64,000 nucleotides of DNA from Fibrobacteria bacterium. GTDB taxonomy: Bacteria > Fibrobacterota > Fibrobacteria > UBA11236. The DNA lies in the NCBI GenBank assembly GCA_025360005.1, contig JANYDA010000009.1, positions 62,001 to 126,000 on the forward strand, read 5' to 3'. The notes under the pieces were generated by a model. It did not search any database and was not told the DNA's origin. It was given only the letters and a program-made list of their open reading frames with translations. Made by a program: the position numbers and the translations under genes. Positions 59,321 to 64,000 of the stretch are shown here, in pieces (position 1 is the stretch's first letter; every line of letters begins with the position of its first letter).

Positions 59321-60232
59321 TCAGATCTCGTTGATGATCAACGGCTTGTTCCCAGCATACTTTTCTTCAAAGTAGTTGAAGATGCAGCACTCGCAGCGTT
59401 TGCCTTTTTCGATGTTGATGATGAAGCGGTCCACGTATTTGCGAGTGATGAAAAATCCCCGGCCGTGGTAATCGAAAATCCCCATCGGCAAACCGTTTTC
59501 GTCATGCGTGGTTTGCCGGTCCAGCCAGTACAGCACGGTATGCTTATCCAATTTTCCGCCCCCGTCCAATACGGAGACGCCCAGCTTTTCCTTGTCCAGG
59601 CAAGCTGAAACGATCACGGCTTCGCTATCCGGCAGTCGGAAGTCCTTGACCCATTCTTGTTTCTTGTCGCCCGTCTCATTGCGGGCACCGTAGAAGAGCG
59701 CATTGGTCATGAGCTCTATGAGCACCACTTTGAACTTGTTGTGGGTGGGAGTCCCGGTGTAATGTTCGGATAGGGATTCGGAAATCTCATCGATCTGGGA
59801 GGGTTCGGTCAGCTTGAAGGTTTGCACGGAATGGGGCTCGAGCATGTATTGCCCCAACCCGAAGATGGCGTTGTTCAACAGCGAATTCAGGATTTCCCGG
59901 ATCTCCTTGAAATTCAAAGGCACGGTCTTGGTGATGACATTGCCCACGTTGTGGTCGCGCACCATGCGCATATAATCGTCCAGGTTATATGCGGTCATCA
60001 GCACGCGCTTGACATCCGGATACTTGCCTTCCACCTTGCGCAGCAACTCGAAGCCCGTCATATGCGGCATGTTGATGTCGGAAAGAATCATGTCGAAGCG
60101 GGAGACGGCAAGTTTTTCCAAAGCGCTGGGGCCATCGGGAGCGGTCTCGGCTTCGTATCCGAATATCCGCAATGCGTCAGAGAGCATATCCCTGATGGGA
60201 GCTTCGTCATCCACGACTAGGATTTTGAACAT
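59321..60232 (-). CDS. response regulator with C-terminal GHKL ATPase (anti-sigma-like) domain
   Basis: The product is 303 aa from ATG 60232; the frame is open to 60364 without support. The N-terminal ~125 residues are a receiver domain: FKILVVDDEAPIRDMLSD with the acidic pair, phospho-acceptor Asp in FDMILSDINMPHMTG, Thr/Ser position in VLMTAYN and Lys in VITKTVPLNF. The C-terminal half is a GHKL/RsbW-like ATPase: N-box VLIELMTNALFYGARNE, G1-like SVLDGGGKLD and G2 GRGFFITRKYVD. This pairing lets phosphorylation control a partner-binding or kinase-like ATPase, as in regulators of sigma-factor partner switching. No histidine kinase or STAS protein is adjacent. Confidence 0.85.
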   Translation of the reverse strand: MFKILVVDDEAPIRDMLSDALRIFGYEAETAPDGPSALEKLAVSRFDMILSDINMPHMTGFELLRKVEGKYPDVKRVLMTAYNLDDYMRMVRDHNVGNVITKTVPLNFKEIREILNSLLNNAIFGLGQYMLEPHSVQTFKLTEPSQIDEISESLSEHYTGTPTHNKFKVVLIELMTNALFYGARNETGDKKQEWVKDFRLPDSEAVIVSACLDKEKLGVSVLDGGGKLDKHTVLYWLDRQTTHDENGLPMGIFDYHGRGFFITRKYVDRFIINIEKGKRCECCIFNYFEEKYAGNKPLIINEI

Positions 60233-60343
60233 GTGTCCCAGCTTTTGACTAGATTTCCACACGTGCAGGCACACGATTTTAACGCAAGTATACGCTCTCG
60301 AAGCGTTGAAAGCAAGGTGCTGGAATCCGTTCCCGGAAAGTGG

Positions 60344-61867
60344 ATGCGGGAGATGAATCTCCAACAGAGCGCCGCCGTCGGCTATGCTTCTCCGGGAACC
60401 GTTTTGTTATTGGCCGGAGCCGGTTCGGGAAAGACGACGGTGCTCACCCGGCGGGTGGCCCGCTTGATGGACGGTTTCCCCGAAGACGGCATTCTGGCTT
60501 TGACTTTTACCAGGGACGCCGCCGAGGAAATGGAAACCCGCTTGCGTGGATTGCTGGGAAACCGCGCAGCGCAGGCGGCCTTTCCCACCATCGGGACCTT
60601 CCATGCTTTCGCATTCAGCCTGATTCGGGGCGCCTGCATGGGAATTCCGAACTGGGAGCGCCTGGGTTTCTCGACCCGACCCGGTTTGGCGGACCCGAAG
60701 TCCCGATCCGCTTGGCTGCAAGGCGAGAAAAAAAAGCAGGGGATAGCCGCGCCCCTGGAATCCTTGCGGGAGTGGGTAGCCAAACCTTTTACGATGGATC
60801 AGGATCATGAGGTGAGGGAAGGGACCACCCCCGCCGAGGCCATGTTCCCGAGCGCGCGCCGGGATTTGCGTGAGCGATTCCGCGCTCATCTTTTTTCATC
60901 CGGCCAACTGGGGTTCGACGACATGGTAGATCTGGCGATCCGTCTGCTCCGGAACGCTCCCGAAGTGCATGCGAAGATCCTCGCCCGTTACCGGCATATC
61001 CTGGTGGATGAGTTCCAGGACACTTCCACCGATCAATTGGAGTTGGTCAAGCTTTTGACGGGACCCGTCCCGAGTCTGTTCCTGGTGGGCGATGACGATC
61101 AGGCGATCTATGGTTTCCGCGGCGCGGACCCCGGCAATATCAAAGCCGCGCTGGCGCATTTCCCGAAGATGGAAATCATCAAGCTGGAAACGAATTACCG
61201 TTCCTCGGCCGCCATTGTGGCTTACGCGAATTCCGTTTTCCGGGACAAGCCGGCGGAGCTGCGCAAGCGTTTGGAGGCGGGATGCTTCCGGGGCAAGGCT
61301 CCCGTGCGATCGGTTGCGCATCGCAACGGCGCCGATCAGGCTACCTGGATGATCGCGGAAATGAAAAGGCTGCGCGCGCAAGAAGGCCTGGCCTGGGGGG
61401 AAATGGCGGTATTGTTCCGTCTCAACGTGCTGGAACCTTATTACCGATCCATGCTTACGCGCTTGGCGGGCGAAGATGCGGCGCGCGAGGTTATCCTCAG
61501 CACCGTGCATGCGGCCAAGGGATTGGAATATCCAGCGGTTTTCTTCGCGGGGCTGGAGGATGGTCTCCTCCCGTATCGGAGCGGCAAAGAGCCGTTGGCC
61601 CCGGACAGGCTGGCGGAAGAGCGGCGCATCTTCTACGTAGGAGTAACGCGCGCGCAACGGTTCCTGTACCTCTGCTCCTGCCGCCGGCGCGTGCTGCGCG
61701 GAAAAACGGTGGAGGCGGACGCCAGCCCATTCCTGCAGGCCGGAGGCGGGGCGGGGCGGCGTTGGTTCGCATCCGGCGCGGCCGGACTTTTCCCGGGCGG
61801 GTCCGGGGGGCCTGCGTGGATGCGGGCCGCGTACCGCGCGTTCCGGAAAAAGAAAGGCGATCCGTGA
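60344..61867 (+). CDS. compact UvrD/Rep-like superfamily 1 helicase
   Basis: The product is 507 aa from ATG 60344 (MREMNLQQSAAVGYASPGTVLLLAGAGSGKTT); ATG 60353 is an alternative and the frame is open to 60233. All SF1A motifs are present: Walker A GAGSGKTT, Ia ALTFTRDAAEEM, GTFHAFAFSL, II LVDEFQDTSTDQ, III LVGDDDQAIYGFRGADPGNI, IV ETNYRSS, V STVHAAKGLEYPAVFFAGLEDG, VI YVGVTRAQ. But only ~40 residues separate the VLFRLNVLEPYYRSML block from motif V, where UvrD/Rep have a 2B subdomain of well over 100 residues. It unwinds or translocates on DNA. The stop overlaps plsC (GTGA). Confidence 0.88.
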   Translation: MREMNLQQSAAVGYASPGTVLLLAGAGSGKTTVLTRRVARLMDGFPEDGILALTFTRDAAEEMETRLRGLLGNRAAQAAFPTIGTFHAFAFSLIRGACMGIPNWERLGFSTRPGLADPKSRSAWLQGEKKKQGIAAPLESLREWVAKPFTMDQDHEVREGTTPAEAMFPSARRDLRERFRAHLFSSGQLGFDDMVDLAIRLLRNAPEVHAKILARYRHILVDEFQDTSTDQLELVKLLTGPVPSLFLVGDDDQAIYGFRGADPGNIKAALAHFPKMEIIKLETNYRSSAAIVAYANSVFRDKPAELRKRLEAGCFRGKAPVRSVAHRNGADQATWMIAEMKRLRAQEGLAWGEMAVLFRLNVLEPYYRSMLTRLAGEDAAREVILSTVHAAKGLEYPAVFFAGLEDGLLPYRSGKEPLAPDRLAEERRIFYVGVTRAQRFLYLCSCRRRVLRGKTVEADASPFLQAGGGAGRRWFASGAAGLFPGGSGGPAWMRAAYRAFRKKKGDP

Positions 61868-62577
61868 TTCCGAATGTGATTCGGGTGCTGTGGTTCATGT
61901 TCCTGCGCCTGTGGGTTTACGGTTGGCTGCGCATCGCCGGCTCCAAGAACTTGGAGACGCGCTTGCTCAAGGATTTCCGCGCCTGGTCCGCTTACGTTCT
62001 GCGCGTGTTCCACGCGGATTTGATCGTGCATGGACGCGAGCATGTTCCGGACGCTCCCGGGCGCAAAATCATCGTCATGTCCAACCACCAAAGCCAATTG
62101 GACATCCCGGCCCTGACCCGGGCCATGGATCGCGTCACCGGTTTCGTGGCCAAGCGGGAATTATCGCGTATCCCGCTTCTCAATTATTGGATGCGGCAAC
62201 TGGGTTGCGTCATCATCGATAGGGCGGACAAGCGCGGCGCGCATCAGGCGCTGGAGGCCGCTGCGCGCGGAATGGGCCGCAACCCGCTGGTGGTCTTCCC
62301 GGAAGGCACGCGCAGCCTGGACGGGAAACTGCTTCCGTTCAAGCTGGGAGGCACCCGTCTGGCCCTGCTGGCGCAGGCCATCATCGTGCCCGCTCTCATA
62401 GAAGGATCGCGCGACGCGGTGGAAAACCGCCAAGCCCGTGGCCCCGGTACCGTGCCTGTGCGCCTGACATTCTTCCCTCCCCTGGACACGCTCGGCCTGG
62501 ACGAAGGCAAGGCTTCCCAGAACAAGATCAAGGACTACGTGGAGCAGTGCTGGCGCAACCCAAACGCACCCATCTGA
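61864..62577 (+). CDS. plsC: 1-acyl-sn-glycerol-3-phosphate acyltransferase
   Basis: The product is 237 aa from GTG 61864, overlapping the helicase stop (GTGA), with AAAGG upstream; the frame is open far upstream but only inside the helicase. PlsC acylates lysophosphatidic acid to phosphatidic acid in phospholipid synthesis. The N-terminal hydrophobic segment VLWFMFLRLWVYGWLRI anchors it. Catalytic H-x4-D is in IIVMSNHQSQLDIPAL, then substrate motifs LGCVIIDRADKRGAH, VVFPEGTRSLDGKLLPFKLG and IVPALIEGS. It overlaps the next gene by 31 bp, so helicase-plsC-pseudouridine synthase form an operon. Confidence 0.93.
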   Translation: MIPNVIRVLWFMFLRLWVYGWLRIAGSKNLETRLLKDFRAWSAYVLRVFHADLIVHGREHVPDAPGRKIIVMSNHQSQLDIPALTRAMDRVTGFVAKRELSRIPLLNYWMRQLGCVIIDRADKRGAHQALEAAARGMGRNPLVVFPEGTRSLDGKLLPFKLGGTRLALLAQAIIVPALIEGSRDAVENRQARGPGTVPVRLTFFPPLDTLGLDEGKASQNKIKDYVEQCWRNPNAPI

Positions 62578-63368
62578 ACCGGGCGCTTTCCAAGCTAGGC
62601 CTTTGCTCGCGAGGGATAGCCGCGCGTTGGATAGCGGACGGCAGGGTCTTCGTCAACGGCTTGCCGGCGGATTCGCCGGAACAATGGGTGGAGCTGGGCG
62701 CGGACAAGATCGAAATAAGGAACCATGCCCAAGGTAACTCGCATGGTACGTACGGAACGGATGCGTCCGCGGCGGAAGGCGGCTCTTTTACGAGCCCTCA
62801 TCCCACCATCGCGGAGGCCTCCCGGCCGCATGTCTATCTCGCCCTGCACAAGCCGGCCGGCTATGTCACCACCCGCAACGATGAGCTGGGGCGTAAAACC
62901 GTGTATGACCTTCTGCCGCCGGAATATTCCGGCTGCTGGCTTTTCCCGGTCGGCCGCCTGGACAAAGATTCCGAAGGCCTGCTCCTCATGACGGACGATG
63001 GGGAATGGGCCAACCTGCTGACCGATCCGGAATTCCACGTTGAAAAGACCTATCGCGTCAAACTCGATGGCAAACCCTTGCCGGCCGAACTAGAGCGGTT
63101 CCGCACCGGAGTGATGCTGGATGCTACGGTAACCTTGCCGGCACGGGTGAAGGCGGAAGGAAGGGGTTGGTACCTGGTGGTTTTGACGGAAGGCCGCAAT
63201 CGACAGATCAGGCGCATGTTCCACGAATTGGGCTATAAGGTGAAAAGGCTGGTGCGGCTGGCTATCGGCCCGTTGGAGTTGGGAGATTTGCCGGCAGGGA
63301 ATTCGCTCGGGTTGGGAACGGAGTGGGTAGAGAGGCTGCGCGCTTCGGCGGGCGGAAAATCGCTCTGA
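62547..63368 (+). CDS. pseudouridine synthase (RsuA/RluB/E/F family)
   Basis: The product is 273 aa from GTG 62547, which overlaps plsC by 31 bp and has a GGAG very close. The S4 RNA-binding domain (HLNRALSKLGLCSRGIAARWIADGRVFVNG) is followed by the synthase domain: VYLALHKPAGYVTTRNDELGRKTVYDLLP, catalytic Asp in FPVGRLDKDSEGLLLMTDDG, EKTYRVKLDG and LTEGRNRQIRRMFHELGYKVKRLVR. It isomerises specific uridines in rRNA. RsuA (16S) and RluB (23S) cannot be separated from the sequence alone. An Ala/Gly/Ser-rich insertion (~residues 65-90) lies between the two domains. Confidence 0.9.
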   Translation: MLAQPKRTHLNRALSKLGLCSRGIAARWIADGRVFVNGLPADSPEQWVELGADKIEIRNHAQGNSHGTYGTDASAAEGGSFTSPHPTIAEASRPHVYLALHKPAGYVTTRNDELGRKTVYDLLPPEYSGCWLFPVGRLDKDSEGLLLMTDDGEWANLLTDPEFHVEKTYRVKLDGKPLPAELERFRTGVMLDATVTLPARVKAEGRGWYLVVLTEGRNRQIRRMFHELGYKVKRLVRLAIGPLELGDLPAGNSLGLGTEWVERLRASAGGKSL

Positions 63369-63387
63369 TCCCGGGCTAGGCGGCGGT

Positions 63388-64000
63388 TCAGGGCAGAGGC
63401 TGGGCGGGGATATCGAGGGTCGCCTCGTTCCGTCCGTTATGGTCATCGAACACTTCTACGCGCAGCCTGCGCTCCCCCAATGCGGGCGGAGTAGAAAAGT
63501 GGTGGCGCAAGAGCTGGTCGAACTCTTTCCCTACCTGGGTTGACGTGTCCACAATGGTCGAGTCCCCCCAATCGATGGTGATGTGGGTGAATCGATCCAG
63601 GCCTTCATAGACATCCAAATCCTTGACCGTCAATTGCACCTGATAGAAAATCTTGCCGGCGATGGACGGGTATGGATTGGACTGGGGCGTTAGCACGATG
63701 TCCGGGTTGATGTCCTTACGGATGGTCAAATATTCCCTGTTCTGGAATTCATTGACATCCCCGCAATTGTCGACCACGCCGGCCCTTACAATCACGGAGT
63801 CCTTGGGGTACTGATAGGCATGTGTCAGGGTGTCCAGCAGGAAGTGGACATTGTCCTGCTTCAGATCCACCTTGGGTTCTTCCCCGTCCCCCCAATTGAT
63901 GAACCGATCGTAGACCGGGCCATCGCTGTCCTTCGCCGCGATCCAATAGGAAACGGGTTCATTGGTGAAGAATATGGTTCCGCGACTCGCTTTGCCGCTG
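63388..64000 (-). CDS. C-terminal part of a PKD/Ig-like repeat protein, 5' partial
   Basis: The minus-strand frame is open across the right edge of the window. The ~203 visible residues contain two PKD-like beta-sandwich units: FTNEPVSYWIAAKDSDGPVYDRFINWGDGEE ... THAYQYPKDSVIVRAGVVDN, and VQLTVKDLDVYEGLDRFTHITIDWGDSTIVDTS ... HHFSTPPALGERRLRVEVFDDHN. WGDG/WGDS and the final HAYQYP/HHFSTP are PKD signatures. Such repeats occur in surface and secreted proteins as spacers or carbohydrate/protein-contact modules. The in-frame GTG at 63870 is internal. Confidence 0.8.
   Translation of the reverse strand, partial: SGKASRGTIFFTNEPVSYWIAAKDSDGPVYDRFINWGDGEEPKVDLKQDNVHFLLDTLTHAYQYPKDSVIVRAGVVDNCGDVNEFQNREYLTIRKDINPDIVLTPQSNPYPSIAGKIFYQVQLTVKDLDVYEGLDRFTHITIDWGDSTIVDTSTQVGKEFDQLLRHHFSTPPALGERRLRVEVFDDHNGRNEATLDIPAQPLP

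Overview
The window is 64 kb of GC-rich DNA, densely packed, with mostly housekeeping genes plus a lineage-specific secreted or lipoprotein set. It has no tRNA, rRNA, CRISPR array, transposase or prophage that I could see. Several features point to Fibrobacterota (Fibrobacteres): a TIGR02147/DUF4423-type regulator, a gene fragment resembling the Fibrobacter paralogous family TIGR02171 (from memory, needs an HMM), secreted enzymes with type IX-like sorting modules, and an expansin. No rRNA or universal marker beyond rpsU, mutS and glmS is present, so this placement is inference.

Layout. 0-1.3 kb: end of an unknown beta-rich gene overlapping a lipoprotein. 1.3-9.9 kb (mostly minus): DUF349 repeat protein, CDF metal exporter, lipoprotein cytochrome c with an outer-membrane barrel, N-formylglutamate amidohydrolase family protein, PBP4-type DacB. 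9.9-14.1 kb (plus): YhcH-like protein, acyl-CoA thioesterase overlapping nadE, DUF1835 protein. 14.1-19.1 kb (minus): complete livKHMGF branched-chain amino-acid ABC transporter. 19.3-21.5 kb (plus): lemA-TPM-TPM. 21.7-26.2 kb (minus): a Ca-loop lipoprotein, polysaccharide deacetylase, GT4 glycosyltransferase, small Tat-like lipoprotein. 26.3-34.3 kb: one giant TPR gene of about 2686 codons. 34.5-35.6 kb: a 75-aa protein and a cyclic-nucleotide-binding protein. 35.7-38.15 kb: a decay zone with three gene remnants around an intact VOC gene. 38.15-40.4 kb: TIGR02147 regulator translationally coupled to a second Ca-loop lipoprotein. 40.7-45.8 kb: scpA-scpB-mutS. 46.1-52 kb: secreted expansin, phosphoesterase, GPx, PQQ-type sugar dehydrogenase. 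52.2-55.5 kb: glmM-glmS. 55.7-60.2 kb: stand-alone DsbD alpha domain, rimO, SPOR lipoprotein, rpsU, REC-GHKL response regulator. 60.3-63.4 kb: compact UvrD-like helicase, plsC, rsuA-like synthase. The window ends inside a PKD-repeat gene.

Most notable signals. (1) A family of AT-rich inverted-repeat elements built on TTGCAAATTGAAAATT units sits in gaps between co-directional genes: livG/livF with 30-bp perfect arms, livH/livM, scpB/mutS as a solo arm, and glmM/glmS. The arms of one copy share private variants. (2) Two full-length paralogous lipoproteins with DxDxDG loops lie 15 kb apart. One is in an operon with the TIGR02147 regulator. Their AT-rich upstream regions share a perfect 13-mer (GATTACAAAAATA) placed like a promoter-spacer operator, which suggests a small regulon. 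(3) A junction near 35,905 truncates both pdxJ and a propeller/SGNH-like gene. (4) The giant TPR protein carries an ancient duplication with a period of about 820 residues. (5) A UvrD-like helicase appears to lack almost the whole 2B subdomain.
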